NCBI RefSeq assembly: GCF_013386585.1
Contig: NZ_JACARO010000002.1
Location: 186,001 to 250,000, forward strand
Direction: 5' to 3'
Length of the DNA: 64,000 nucleotides
Source: Pseudomonas sp. P7548
GTDB taxonomy: Bacteria; Pseudomonadota; Gammaproteobacteria; Pseudomonadales; Pseudomonadaceae
In this document: positions 45,101 through 53,834 of the stretch, piece after piece
How positions within the stretch are numbered: position 1 is the stretch's first letter
Layout: each line of letters starts with the position of its first letter
The notes under the pieces: model-generated
Database searches by the model: none
What the model was told of the DNA's origin: nothing
What the model saw: only the letters and a program-made list of their open reading frames with translations
Program-made: the position numbers and the translations under genes

Positions 45101-46162
45101 TTGCGCGTTCTGGTAATCAAGACCTCATCCCTGGGCGATGTGATCCACGCCTTGCCGGCGCTGACCGATGCGGCGCGGGCGATCCCCGGCATCCGTTTCG
45201 ACTGGGTGGTGGAAGAAGGCTTTGCCGAGATCCCCACCTGGCACCCTGCGGTGGACAAGGTGATCCCGGTGGCCATCCGCCGCTGGCGCAAAAACATCTG
45301 GCAAACCATCAAGAGCGGCGAGTGGCGACGCTTCAAGCAGAGCGTCCAGTCGACCAAGTACGACCTGGTGATCGACGCCCAAGGCTTGTTCAAAAGCGCC
45401 TGGCTGACGCGCTATGTGCGTGCCCCGGTGGCCGGTTTCGACAAAAACTCCGCCCGCGAACCCATTGCCGCACGCTTCTACTCGCGACGCCTGGCCGTGG
45501 CCCGTGGGCAGCATGCGGTGGAGCGCTTGCGCCAGCTGTTCGCCGTGGCCCTGGGGTATGACCTGCCCAAGGCCCTGGGCGACTACGGCCTGAGTGTCGA
45601 CAAACTGCTCGGCCTGCCGCCGAAAAAACCGTTCGTGCTGCTGTTGCACGGCACCACCTGGGACACCAAGCACTGGCCCGAAGCCTACTGGCGCGAGCTG
45701 TCCGAACGGATGGGCCGGTTGGGCGTGGACGTGAAATTGCCGTGGGGCAATGCCGCCGAAAAAGCCCGGGCCGAACGCCTGGCCAAAGGCTTGAGCAACG
45801 CCGAAGTGCTGCCCAAGTTGAACCTCGCCGGCGTCGCCCGCGTACTGGCCGGCGCCCGTGCCTGTGTGGCGGTAGACACCGGCCTGGGTCACCTGGCTGC
45901 AGCCCTGGACGTGCCGACCATTTCCCTGTTCGGCCCGACTAACCCCGGCCTGACCGGCGCCTACGGCAAGGGCCAGATTCACCTCGCCAGCGACTTCCCC
46001 TGTGCACCGTGCCTGCAAAAAAACTGTACCTATCAACCGACGGCCGACGACCTGCGTCGGTTCGACATCAAGCGCGAATCGCCCCTGTGCTTCACGCGCC
46101 TGAACCCTGAGCGTGTGGCAAGCCGGCTGAGCACGTTGTTACTGGCTGAGGAGCTGCACTGA
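45101..46162 (+). CDS. waaC: ADP-heptose:LPS heptosyltransferase I
   Basis: 353 aa, GT9 family. Translation begins at TTG 45101 (MRVLVIKTSSLGDVIHALPA), one base after waaF; no ATG is closer. Donor-site motifs are LLHGTTWDTKHWPEAYWREL, VAVDTGLGHLAAAL and FGPTNPGLTGAYG. It adds the first heptose to Kdo2-lipid A. Its stop overlaps the waaG start (TGATG). Confidence 0.95.
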   Translation: MRVLVIKTSSLGDVIHALPALTDAARAIPGIRFDWVVEEGFAEIPTWHPAVDKVIPVAIRRWRKNIWQTIKSGEWRRFKQSVQSTKYDLVIDAQGLFKSAWLTRYVRAPVAGFDKNSAREPIAARFYSRRLAVARGQHAVERLRQLFAVALGYDLPKALGDYGLSVDKLLGLPPKKPFVLLLHGTTWDTKHWPEAYWRELSERMGRLGVDVKLPWGNAAEKARAERLAKGLSNAEVLPKLNLAGVARVLAGARACVAVDTGLGHLAAALDVPTISLFGPTNPGLTGAYGKGQIHLASDFPCAPCLQKNCTYQPTADDLRRFDIKRESPLCFTRLNPERVASRLSTLLLAEELH

Positions 46163-47286
46163 TGCAACTGGCTTTTGTTCTGTACAAATACTTCCCCTTC
46201 GGCGGCTTGCAGCGCGATTTCATGCGCATCGCCCTGGAATGCCAGCAGCGCGGCCACCAGATTCGTGTGTATACGCTGATCTGGGAAGGCGACATCCCGC
46301 CCGGCTTCGAAGTGCTGGTGGCGCCGGTCAAGGCGTTCTTCAACCATCGGCGCAACGAGAAACTCAGCGCGTGGATGGAAGCCGACCTGGCCAAACGCCC
46401 GGTGGACCGCCTGATCGGCTTCAACAAGATGCCCGGCCTGGACGTGTACTACGCCGCCGACGGCTGCTTTGAAGACAAGGCGCAGAATCTGCGCCACTCG
46501 CTGTACCGCTATTTTGGCCGCTACAAACACTTTGCCGAGTACGAACGCGCGGTGTTTGCCAAGGACGCCAAGACCGAAGTCCTGATGATTTCCGAAGTGC
46601 AGCAGCCGCTGTTCATCAAGCACTACGACACGCCGCTGGAACGTTTCCACCTGCTGCCGCCGGGCATTGCCCAGGACCGTCGTGCGCCGCCGAATGCCGC
46701 CGAAATCCGCGAAGGTTTCCGCAAGGAATTCAACCTGGGTGACGACGACTTGCTGCTGGTGCAGATCGGCTCGGGTTTCAAGACCAAGGGCGTCGACCGC
46801 AGCCTCAAGGCCGTGGCCGCACTGCCGGCTGAACTGAAAAAACGCACGCGCCTGTTTGTAATCGGCCAGGACGACCCCAAAGTATTCCAACTGCAAAGCG
46901 CCACCCTGGGCCTGGGGGACAATGTGCAGTTCCTCAAGGGCCGCAGCGATATCCCGCGCTTCCTGCTGGGCGCTGACCTGTTGATTCACCCGGCGTACAA
47001 CGAAAACACCGGCACCGTGTTGCTCGAAGCCCTGGTGGCTGGGTTGCCGGTGCTGGTCTCGGCGGTGTGTGGTTATGCCCACTACATCAGCGAGGCCGAC
47101 AGCGGCCTGGTGCTGGATGAGCCGTTCGAACAGAACCAGCTCAACGAGTACCTGACGCAGATGCTTACCGACACTGCACAGCGCGCGGCCTGGGGCCGCA
47201 ATGGGTTGGCCTTCGCCGAGACGGCCGACCTCTACAGCATGCCGCAGCACGCTGCGGATGTGATTCTGGCGGAGCCGAACCGATGA
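46162..47286 (+). CDS. waaG: LPS core glycosyltransferase WaaG
   Basis: 374 aa, GT4 (GT-B fold). The N-terminus MQLAFVLYKYFPFGGLQRDF is nearly diagnostic. The donor side shows LVQIGSGFKTKGVDRSLKA, VIGQDDPKVFQLQ and HPAYNENTGTVLLEALVAGL with the catalytic E-x7-E pair. In E. coli it adds glucose to heptose II; in pseudomonads the sugar is thought to be galactosamine. Which applies cannot be read from sequence. It overlaps waaC and waaP by a few bases. Confidence 0.94.
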   Translation: MQLAFVLYKYFPFGGLQRDFMRIALECQQRGHQIRVYTLIWEGDIPPGFEVLVAPVKAFFNHRRNEKLSAWMEADLAKRPVDRLIGFNKMPGLDVYYAADGCFEDKAQNLRHSLYRYFGRYKHFAEYERAVFAKDAKTEVLMISEVQQPLFIKHYDTPLERFHLLPPGIAQDRRAPPNAAEIREGFRKEFNLGDDDLLLVQIGSGFKTKGVDRSLKAVAALPAELKKRTRLFVIGQDDPKVFQLQSATLGLGDNVQFLKGRSDIPRFLLGADLLIHPAYNENTGTVLLEALVAGLPVLVSAVCGYAHYISEADSGLVLDEPFEQNQLNEYLTQMLTDTAQRAAWGRNGLAFAETADLYSMPQHAADVILAEPNR

Positions 47287-48089
47287 AGTTGATTCTTGCC
47301 GAACCGTTCAAGACGTTATGGGCCGGGCGTGATGCCTTTGCCGAAGTCGAGAAGCTGCAAGGCGAAGTATTCCGTGAACTGGCGGCGCGCCGCACGTTGC
47401 GTACCGTGGTGGAGGGCCGGCCGTATTTCGTAAAGATCCACCGTGGCATCGGCTGGGGTGAGATCTTCAAGAACCTGATCACCGCCAAGTTGCCGGTGCT
47501 CGGCGCAGGCCTTGAGTGGGCGGCGATTCATCGCTTGCAGCAGCTCGGCGTGCCGACCATGACCGGCGTGGCGTTCGGTGAAAAAGGCAACAACCCGGCC
47601 GACCAGCACTCGTTCATCATCACCGAAGAGCTGGCGCCGACCGTCAGCCTCGAAGACCTGACGATCAACTGGGTGGCCGAGCCGCCCGCGCCTGCGTTGC
47701 GCCATGCGCTCACCCTTGAGCTGGCGCGCATGGTCGGCGACATGCACCGTGGCGGTGTAAACCACCGCGACTGCTACCTGTGCCACTTCCTGCTGGACAC
47801 CGCGCAACCTGTCGATGCAAAGCACATCAAGCTGTCGGTGATCGACCTGCACCGTGCCCAGTTGCGGGCGCACCTGCCGCTGCGCTGGCGCGACAAGGAC
47901 TTGTCGGCGCTGTACTACTCGGCGCTGGAAATCGGCCTGACCCGCCGTGACAAGCTGCGTTTCCTCAAGGGCTACTTCCGCCAGCCGCTGCGCCAGATCC
48001 TGGCCGAGCAATCGGCGTCCTTGAACCTGCTGCAGCGCAAGGCGGACAAGCTGTACGCGCGCAAGCAACGCTTGGGGGATGCGATCTGA
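47283..48089 (+). CDS. waaP: LPS core heptose(I) kinase WaaP
   Basis: 268 aa. Kinase-like fold: the N-terminal lysine segment YFVKIHRGIGWGEIFKNL near 48-65, EELAPTVSLEDL as hinge, and the catalytic loop HRDCYLCHFLL, with D163 at the residue I recall being essential in P. aeruginosa WaaP. SVIDLHRAQLR carries the metal-binding Asp. It phosphorylates heptose I using ATP and supports outer-membrane integrity; the enzyme is essential in P. aeruginosa. The stop overlaps the next start (TGATGG). Confidence 0.95.
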   Translation: MKLILAEPFKTLWAGRDAFAEVEKLQGEVFRELAARRTLRTVVEGRPYFVKIHRGIGWGEIFKNLITAKLPVLGAGLEWAAIHRLQQLGVPTMTGVAFGEKGNNPADQHSFIITEELAPTVSLEDLTINWVAEPPAPALRHALTLELARMVGDMHRGGVNHRDCYLCHFLLDTAQPVDAKHIKLSVIDLHRAQLRAHLPLRWRDKDLSALYYSALEIGLTRRDKLRFLKGYFRQPLRQILAEQSASLNLLQRKADKLYARKQRLGDAI

Positions 48090-48823
48090 TGGCGGGTTGG
48101 AACCTGGAACCGGCCTACTCTGCCCTGGCGGATGATTTTGGAACCCTTGAAGCGGTGTTCGCGCTGCAAGGTGAACAATTGACCCGTGACCCCTTGTCGG
48201 AAGTGATCCGCGTGGAACGGGGCGGGGTCAATTATTACGTCAAGCGCTACACCGGCGCCGGCAAGGGCCTGCGCCGCTACCTGGGCAAGCCCCGAGTGAA
48301 GTCCGAATGGCAGAACCTCAAGCGTTTTGCCAAGTGGGGCATTCCCACCGCCGACGTGGTTGCCTGGGGCCTGGAGCGCAAGGGCCTGGCCTACGACCGT
48401 GGCGCGATGATCACCCGTGAGCTGCCAGAAACCGAAGACCTGTCGGCACTCGCCGAGCGCCGTGACGCGAGGCTCAAGGACCCCAAGTGGGTCGATGCGG
48501 TCAGCCGCCAGCTCGCCGAATACACCCGGACCATGCACGATCACCGCTTCACCCATAACGACTTGAAGTGGCGCAACCTGCTGATCGATGACCAGCAGAC
48601 CCTGTACCTGATCGACTGCCCCAACGGTGATTTCTGGCGCGGTTTCTGGCTCAAGTACCGCATCACCAAAGACCTGGCCTGCCTGGACAAGGTCGCCAAG
48701 TATCACTTGTCGGCCACCCAGCGCCTGCGTTTCTACATGCAATATCGCCAACGCACGCACCTGACGGCGTCGGACAAACAGCGAATTCGCCATGTGGTGA
48801 AGTTTTTCGAGGGACGCGAATGA
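48089..48823 (+). CDS. LPS core kinase-fold protein (WaaP/InaA superfamily)
   Basis: 244 aa. Compact kinase fold: YYVKRYTGAGKGLRRYLG with K52 as the ATP-phosphate lysine, the catalytic loop HNDLKWRNLL (D158, N163) and LIDCPNGDF as the metal-binding segment. It sits directly after waaP with a one-base overlap and is followed by another kinase gene, as in the PA5008-PA5006 group of P. aeruginosa. A complete catalytic set suggests an active kinase, perhaps for a second core heptose (as WapP or WaaY elsewhere). The acceptor is not shown. Confidence 0.85.
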   Translation: MAGWNLEPAYSALADDFGTLEAVFALQGEQLTRDPLSEVIRVERGGVNYYVKRYTGAGKGLRRYLGKPRVKSEWQNLKRFAKWGIPTADVVAWGLERKGLAYDRGAMITRELPETEDLSALAERRDARLKDPKWVDAVSRQLAEYTRTMHDHRFTHNDLKWRNLLIDDQQTLYLIDCPNGDFWRGFWLKYRITKDLACLDKVAKYHLSATQRLRFYMQYRQRTHLTASDKQRIRHVVKFFEGRE

Positions 48824-49572
48824 GTGATTTCCTGGCGGCCGAAGACCGTGCCCTGCTTGAGCGCAACGGCCTGGCAAGCTTCGATGCCTTGTGGGCCAAG
48901 CAGTTGGACGCAGTGGATGAGCCCAACACCAGCCGTGGCGGTTGGAGCAGCGTGTTCCGCCTGGAGCTTGAAGGCCAGGGTTACTACCTCAAGCGCCAGA
49001 GCAACTACCTGACGCGCAGCTTGCACCGCCCGTTTGGCGAGCCCAGTTTCTCCCGCGAGTTTCGCAACATCAGCCGCTACCGCTCGTTGGGCATTCCTGC
49101 CTTGCAAGCGGCGTTCTACGGCGAACGCAAGGTCGCCGGTGAATACCGCGCAATGTTGCTGACGCGTGCGCTGGATGGCTGGAATGACCTGGACTCCCTG
49201 CTGGAGCAATGGCCGCAGTTGAGCGATGCCCAGCACCGCGCGATCCTGCTGGCGTGCGGCCAATTGGCGCGCCGCCTGCACAGCGTTGGGCAGGTGCATG
49301 GCTGTTTCTACCCCAAGCATATTTTCCTGCAGGCTACTGCTGACGGTTATGCCGCGCAGTTGATCGACCTGGAGAAAACCCGCCCGCTGCTCTTTGGCTG
49401 GCGTGATCGGGTCAAGGATCTGGAACCGTTGTTGCGTCGCGCGCCACAATGGTCGGATGCGCAGGTGCGCCAGCTGTTGGCGGCGTACCTGGAGCAGCCT
49501 GCGGACAGCTCGCTGGTCGCCACGTGGTACCAGCGTTTGAGCGCCCGCCGTAGCCACAAGGAAAACCGTTGA
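48820..49572 (+). CDS. InaA-like kinase-fold protein with the catalytic Asp replaced
   Basis: 250 aa. It resembles E. coli InaA throughout: GGWSSVFRLELEGQGYYLKR, the SLHRPFGEPSFSREF segment, EYRAMLLTRALDGW and LIDLEKTRPL. The loop that reads HRDCYLCHF in WaaP reads HGCFYPKHIFL here (160-170), so the catalytic Asp is Cys162. E. coli InaA, as I recall it, also has HGC, so this is a family trait rather than decay. Activity by an unusual mechanism, or a scaffold role, are both open. It overlaps the genes on both sides. Confidence 0.82.
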   Translation: MSDFLAAEDRALLERNGLASFDALWAKQLDAVDEPNTSRGGWSSVFRLELEGQGYYLKRQSNYLTRSLHRPFGEPSFSREFRNISRYRSLGIPALQAAFYGERKVAGEYRAMLLTRALDGWNDLDSLLEQWPQLSDAQHRAILLACGQLARRLHSVGQVHGCFYPKHIFLQATADGYAAQLIDLEKTRPLLFGWRDRVKDLEPLLRRAPQWSDAQVRQLLAAYLEQPADSSLVATWYQRLSARRSHKENR

Positions 49573-51014
49573 TGCGTTTGTCCGAGCTGAAAACCGCCGG
49601 TCGTACCCCGAGTTTGCCGATGACGATTGAGCTTGCCGATGCGGCGGGCCCTGGTCAGTTGCAACTGCTCAGCCTGCTGCGCGTGCTGCCGGGCGAGCGC
49701 TACGTGGGCGCGGGCGTCTGGCGCGGTCGCCCGGTGCTGGCCAAGTTGCTGGTGGGAGGCAAGGCGGCGCGGCATTTTCAGCGTGAACTCAGCGGCGTAC
49801 GCTTGCTGGCCGAACAAGGCCTGACCACACCGTTGCTGCTGGCCGACGGGTTGCAGGAAGGCGAGGGCGGTTGGCTGCTGTTCGAATTTATCGAGGGCGC
49901 CGAGAGCCTGGCTGATGCCTGGCACGTCGTCGAACACCTGCCGCCCTTGGCAGACGAACAAACCGCCGTGCTCGCCGAAGCGCTGGGGGAGATTGCCCAG
50001 ATGCATACCCGGGGCCTGTGGCAGGAAGACTTGCACCTGGACAACCTGCTGCGCCAAGACGGCAAGCTGTATTTGATCGATGGCGCGGGGATTCGCGTCG
50101 AAGAGGCCGGCAAGCCACTGTCGCGCAACCGTGTGCTAGAAAACCTCGGGGTGTTTTTCGCCCAGTTGCCGAAGAACCTCGAACCCTTTACCGAAGAGTT
50201 GCTGGTGTACTACCTGCTGGCCAACGGTGAACATGCCTTGCCGCTTGAGGCCTTGGAAAAACAGGTGCGCAAGGTCAGCGCCTGGCGCCTGAAGGACTTC
50301 CTGAGCAAAGTCGGCCGCGAGTGCACGCTGTTCAGCGTGGTGCGTGGTCCGTTTGCATTGCGTGCGGTCCGCCGTGAGGAAGAAGCCGCCATGCTGCCAG
50401 TGCTGGAGCAGGCTGACACGTTGCTCGACAGCGGCCACCTCTTCAAGACCGGTGGTGCCGCGACGGTGGCCAAGACCGACCTGGCTGGGCGCGCGCTGGT
50501 GATCAAGCGCTACAACATCAAAGGGTTCGTCCATTGGCTCAAGCGCTTCTGGCGCCCGAGCCGCGCCTGGCATTCCTGGCGCGAGGGCAATCGCCTGGCG
50601 TTTCTCGGCATCGCCACGCCCAAGCCGCTGGCTGTGCTGGAAAAGCGCTTTTTCTGGCTGCGCAGTCGCGCCTATCTGGTGACGGAATTGATCGCGGGCC
50701 CGGACATCATCGAGCGTTTCGCGCCCTACGTCGAAAGCGGCGACGCGCCGGAAAATGAACTGCAGGCCCTGGATCACCTGTTCGCCGAACTGATCCGCGA
50801 GCGCATCAGCCATGGTGATTTCAAGGGCCATAACCTGTTCTGGGACAAGGACCGCTGGTCGCTGATCGACCTGGACGCCATGCGCCAACACAGCTCTGAC
50901 GCCAGCTTCGCTCCGGCGTACGCCAAGGACCGCGCGCGGTTCATGCGCAACTGGCCTGAACGCAGCGCGTTGTACCAACTGATCGATCAACGCCTGCCCA
51001 AACAGACCCTCTAA
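49572..51014 (+). CDS. Tandem kinase-fold protein of the LPS core operon
   Basis: 480 aa from the ATG at 49572 (TGATG overlap with the previous stop). It contains two kinase-like halves. The first ends with LWQEDLHLDNLLRQDGKLYL (D153, N158) and IDGAGIRVEEAG. The second begins near residue 290 with GGAATVAKTDLAGRALVIKR, has the insert LKRFWRPSRAWHSWREGNRL, and ends with ISHGDFKGHNLFWD and SLIDLDAMRQH. Both catalytic loops keep Asp and Asn, so both halves could be active. I recall a like protein, PA5006, at this position in P. aeruginosa. It is the last gene of the operon before a REP repeat. Confidence 0.83.
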   Translation: MRLSELKTAGRTPSLPMTIELADAAGPGQLQLLSLLRVLPGERYVGAGVWRGRPVLAKLLVGGKAARHFQRELSGVRLLAEQGLTTPLLLADGLQEGEGGWLLFEFIEGAESLADAWHVVEHLPPLADEQTAVLAEALGEIAQMHTRGLWQEDLHLDNLLRQDGKLYLIDGAGIRVEEAGKPLSRNRVLENLGVFFAQLPKNLEPFTEELLVYYLLANGEHALPLEALEKQVRKVSAWRLKDFLSKVGRECTLFSVVRGPFALRAVRREEEAAMLPVLEQADTLLDSGHLFKTGGAATVAKTDLAGRALVIKRYNIKGFVHWLKRFWRPSRAWHSWREGNRLAFLGIATPKPLAVLEKRFFWLRSRAYLVTELIAGPDIIERFAPYVESGDAPENELQALDHLFAELIRERISHGDFKGHNLFWDKDRWSLIDLDAMRQHSSDASFAPAYAKDRARFMRNWPERSALYQLIDQRLPKQTL

Positions 51015-51033
51015 CCCTCACGGGCTTACGCAA

Positions 51034-51171
51034 TTGTAGTGAGCGGGCTTGCCCCGCGCGGCGGCGCGTCATTCACGCGTGAGGTGCCTGGCACACTACG
51101 GCGCGGCGGCGTGTCAGTCACGCTTGAGGCGCCTGATACACCGCGGCGCGGGGCAAGCCCGCTCACTACAA
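51034..51171. repeat. REP-type inverted repeat enclosing a 45-bp tandem duplication
   Basis: Arms TTGTAGTGAGCGGGCTTGCC and its complement (same class as 9239-9370) enclose two direct 45-base copies, 51056-51100 and 51101-51145, matching at 37 of 45 positions. It marks the left border of the block that interrupts the LPS genes. The rest of the 316-base gap 51015-51330 contains the sigma-54 promoter. Confidence 0.8.
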
Positions 51172-51270
51172 GTGTTGCGTGGGCAACAGTGATTGGGCAG
51201 TTGTGCTTAGGAATGACAGTCCGTTTTTACGCGCGTTTTCTATCTTTCTGATTTAAAACGATAAAAATCC

Positions 51271-51286
51271 TGGCACGGGCGCTGCA
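51271..51286 (+). promoter_or_regulatory. Candidate sigma-54 promoter of the sugar ABC operon
   Basis: TGGCACGGGCGCTGCA matches the sigma-54 consensus TGGCACG-N4-TTGC(A/T) with one mismatch (C for T), with GG and GC in the required spacing. An A/T-rich stretch (ATTTAAAACGATAAAAATC) lies just before it, as for IHF or an enhancer loop. The start would be near 51297, 34 bases before the first gene. Confidence 0.65.
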
Positions 51287-51330
51287 ATGCCATCGGGTGA
51301 ACCCTTTCACCGGTGGCTCAGGAGCCCTGT

Positions 51331-52311
51331 ATGCCTTCCAGCCTTTCCTCGCTTTCCCGCTTGATCTGCCTCGGCGCCGCCTTGTTGCTGAGCTGCACCG
51401 CCCACGCCGCAGACGGCGATGATGCCGTGCCGTCACTGGCCGGCAAACGTATCGCTGTGAGCATGACGGGCACCAGTCACTATTTTGATATCAAGGCGTT
51501 CCAGGCCCAGGTCGAAGAAATCAAGCGCTTGGGCGGTACACCCATCACCCTCGACGCCGGGCGCAACGACAAAAACCTGGTGACCCAGCTGCAAACCGTG
51601 GTCACGCAAAAGCCCGATGCTGTGATCCAGACCCTCGGTACCCTCAGCGTGATCGACCCCTGGCTCAAGCGCATCAGTAAGGCCGGCATCCCGCTGTTCA
51701 CCATCGATGCGCCGTCGCAGTACAGCCTCAATAACACCACGTCGGACAACGTCGCCACGGGCAAGGCGCTGGCCGACCAGTTGATCAAGGATGCCGGCGG
51801 CAAGGGCAAGATTCTGGTGTTCAACGGCTTCTACGGAGTGCCGGTCTGCGCGATTCGCTATGACCAGTTGAAGCTGGCACTCAAGGATTACCCGCAGCTC
51901 GAAATCATCCAGCCGGAACTGCGCGATGTGATTCCCAACACCGTGCAGGACGCGTATTCCCAGGTCTCTGCGCTGCTGAACAAATACCCGGCGGGCACGG
52001 TGTCGGCGATCTGGTCGGCGTGGGATATCCCGCAACTCGGCGCGAGCAAGGCGTTGATCGATGCCAAGCGCACTGAGATCAAGACCTATGGCGTCGACGG
52101 TACGCCGGAAGTGCTGGCGCTGTTGGGCCAGGCGAATTCGTCGGTCGGCGCCGTGGTGGCGCAGCAGCCCGCGCTGATCGGCAAGACGGCGGTGCAGAAC
52201 GTTGCACGCTACCTGGCCGGGCAGCATGACCTGCCGAAGGAAACTCATGTAGCGACGTTGCTGACCACTGCCGCCAACCTGTCACAGGTTCAGCAACTGC
52301 GGGGTGATTGA
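51331..52311 (+). CDS. Sugar ABC transporter substrate-binding protein (RbsB-like)
   Basis: 326 aa from the ATG at 51331 (CAGGAG seven bases upstream). A Sec signal peptide (LICLGAALLLSCTAHAAD) is cleaved near residue 30. The mature part is a periplasmic-binding-protein type 4 fold: GKRIAVSMTGTSHYFDIKAF, VTQKPDAVIQTLGTLSVIDP, GIPLFTIDAPSQ, LVFNGFYGVP and YGVDGTPEVLALL. These proteins bind pentoses, hexoses, autoinducer-2 or polyols. The ligand is unknown, since no catabolic gene or regulator is adjacent. First gene of a four-gene operon with overlapping starts. Confidence 0.88.
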   Translation: MPSSLSSLSRLICLGAALLLSCTAHAADGDDAVPSLAGKRIAVSMTGTSHYFDIKAFQAQVEEIKRLGGTPITLDAGRNDKNLVTQLQTVVTQKPDAVIQTLGTLSVIDPWLKRISKAGIPLFTIDAPSQYSLNNTTSDNVATGKALADQLIKDAGGKGKILVFNGFYGVPVCAIRYDQLKLALKDYPQLEIIQPELRDVIPNTVQDAYSQVSALLNKYPAGTVSAIWSAWDIPQLGASKALIDAKRTEIKTYGVDGTPEVLALLGQANSSVGAVVAQQPALIGKTAVQNVARYLAGQHDLPKETHVATLLTTAANLSQVQQLRGD

Positions 52312-53834
52312 TGACAGCGTTGCACTTGCAGCATCTGCGCAAGCGGTTTGGCGCCACGTTGGCGCTGGAGGATGCGAGCCTCAAGGTCGAGCGCGGCACG
52401 ATTCACGGCCTGGTGGGTGAGAACGGCGCGGGCAAGTCGACGCTGATCAAGATTCTCGCCGGCATTCACAAGGCGGATGCCGGGCAGGTGAGCATTGGCG
52501 GTCAGGCCTATGCCGCGTTGTCGCCGCGCCAAGTGGATGCATTGGGCGTGCAGTTCATCCATCAGGAGCGTCTGCTGCCGGCGAGTTTCACGGTGGGCGA
52601 AGCGCTGTTTTTCGGGCATGAGTTGCGCCGTGGGCCGTTTGTCGACCGTCGGCGGCAGCAGCGTGAAGCCGAGCGCTTGCTGGCGGAGTATTTCGACCTG
52701 CAGTTACCGGCCAGCGCGTTGATCAGCGAGTTGAACAGCGCCGAGCGCCAGGTGCTGCAAATCACCCGCGCGCTGATTCGCCAACCGAAGATCCTGGTGT
52801 TCGATGAGCCCAGCGTGGCGTTGGTCAAGCGCGAGGTCGACCAGTTGTTGCGTATCGTCAAGCGCCTGCGCGACCAGGGGTTGTCGATCCTGTACATCTC
52901 CCATTACCTGCAGGAAATCGACAGCTTGTGTGATGAGGTCACGGTGTTGCGCAATGGCCGGGACGTCGCGGTGGTGGAGCCTCGGCGCACCTCGAGTGCC
53001 GAGATTGCGCGGCTGATGGTCAACCGCGACGTGCAGGACATGTACCCCAAGGCCCGCGTCGAACTTGGCAAGCCGCTGCTGCAAGTGCGTGGGTTGAACC
53101 TGGCCCGGCGTTACCGCCAGATCGATCTTGAGGTGCGGCGTGGTGAGATCGTCGGGCTGACCGGGCTGGTGGGCTCGGGGGCCAAGGAATTGCTCAAGAC
53201 CCTGTTTGGCGTGGTGCGTGCAGACAGCGGCAGCATTCATCTTGATGGGCGTGTATTGCGCCTGCGTTCCCCCGGCCAGGCGATTGCGGCCGGTATCGCC
53301 CTGGTGCCGGAAGAGCGCCGCAGCCAAGGGATTTCGCCGCTGCTGTCGGTGCTGGAAAACCTCACGTTGGCAGGGCTTTCGCGGTTCAGTCGCGGGGGCC
53401 TGCTGAGCCGCCGCAAGGAGCAGGCAGAAAGCCTGCGCTTGATCGACGAACTGGCGATCAAGGCGCCCGGGCCCCACGCGGCGGTGAGCCAGCTCAGTGG
53501 TGGCAATCAGCAGAAAGTTGCCCTGGGTAAATGGCTGAGTCGGCGCTCGGCGGTGTACCTGTTGGATGAGCCGTGTGTGGGCGTGGATGTCGGCGCCAAA
53601 GTGGAAATTTATCGATTGATCGGGCGCTTGGTCGAGGGGGGCGCCGCGGTGTTGGTGTTGTCATCGGACTTGCCGGAATTGTTGGGCATCAGCGATCGAA
53701 TTCTGGTCCTGCATCGTGGCGAAATAGCCGGTGAGTTTCGCGCAGGGGACGCCGACAGTGACCTGTTGTTGGCGTGTGCCACGGGCGCGGTGCCAGTACC
53801 TGCTGTGCAACCGCGGGAGGTCGAACATGCTTGA
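52311..53834 (+). CDS. Sugar ABC transporter ATP-binding protein, two ATPase domains (RbsA-like)
   Basis: 507 aa from the ATG at 52311 (TGATG overlap). The first ATPase domain has Walker A GENGAGKSTLIKIL, signature ELNSAERQVLQITRAL and Walker B ILVFDEPSVALV. The second has a degenerate Walker A (GLVGSGAKELLKTLFG), the signature LSGGNQQKVALGKWL and YLLDEPCVGVDVGAK. A weakened site in the second half is usual in RbsA/MglA proteins. The first signature (NSAERQ in place of LSxxxxQ) is also relaxed. It powers import through the two permeases that follow. Confidence 0.92.
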   Translation: MTALHLQHLRKRFGATLALEDASLKVERGTIHGLVGENGAGKSTLIKILAGIHKADAGQVSIGGQAYAALSPRQVDALGVQFIHQERLLPASFTVGEALFFGHELRRGPFVDRRRQQREAERLLAEYFDLQLPASALISELNSAERQVLQITRALIRQPKILVFDEPSVALVKREVDQLLRIVKRLRDQGLSILYISHYLQEIDSLCDEVTVLRNGRDVAVVEPRRTSSAEIARLMVNRDVQDMYPKARVELGKPLLQVRGLNLARRYRQIDLEVRRGEIVGLTGLVGSGAKELLKTLFGVVRADSGSIHLDGRVLRLRSPGQAIAAGIALVPEERRSQGISPLLSVLENLTLAGLSRFSRGGLLSRRKEQAESLRLIDELAIKAPGPHAAVSQLSGGNQQKVALGKWLSRRSAVYLLDEPCVGVDVGAKVEIYRLIGRLVEGGAAVLVLSSDLPELLGISDRILVLHRGEIAGEFRAGDADSDLLLACATGAVPVPAVQPREVEHA

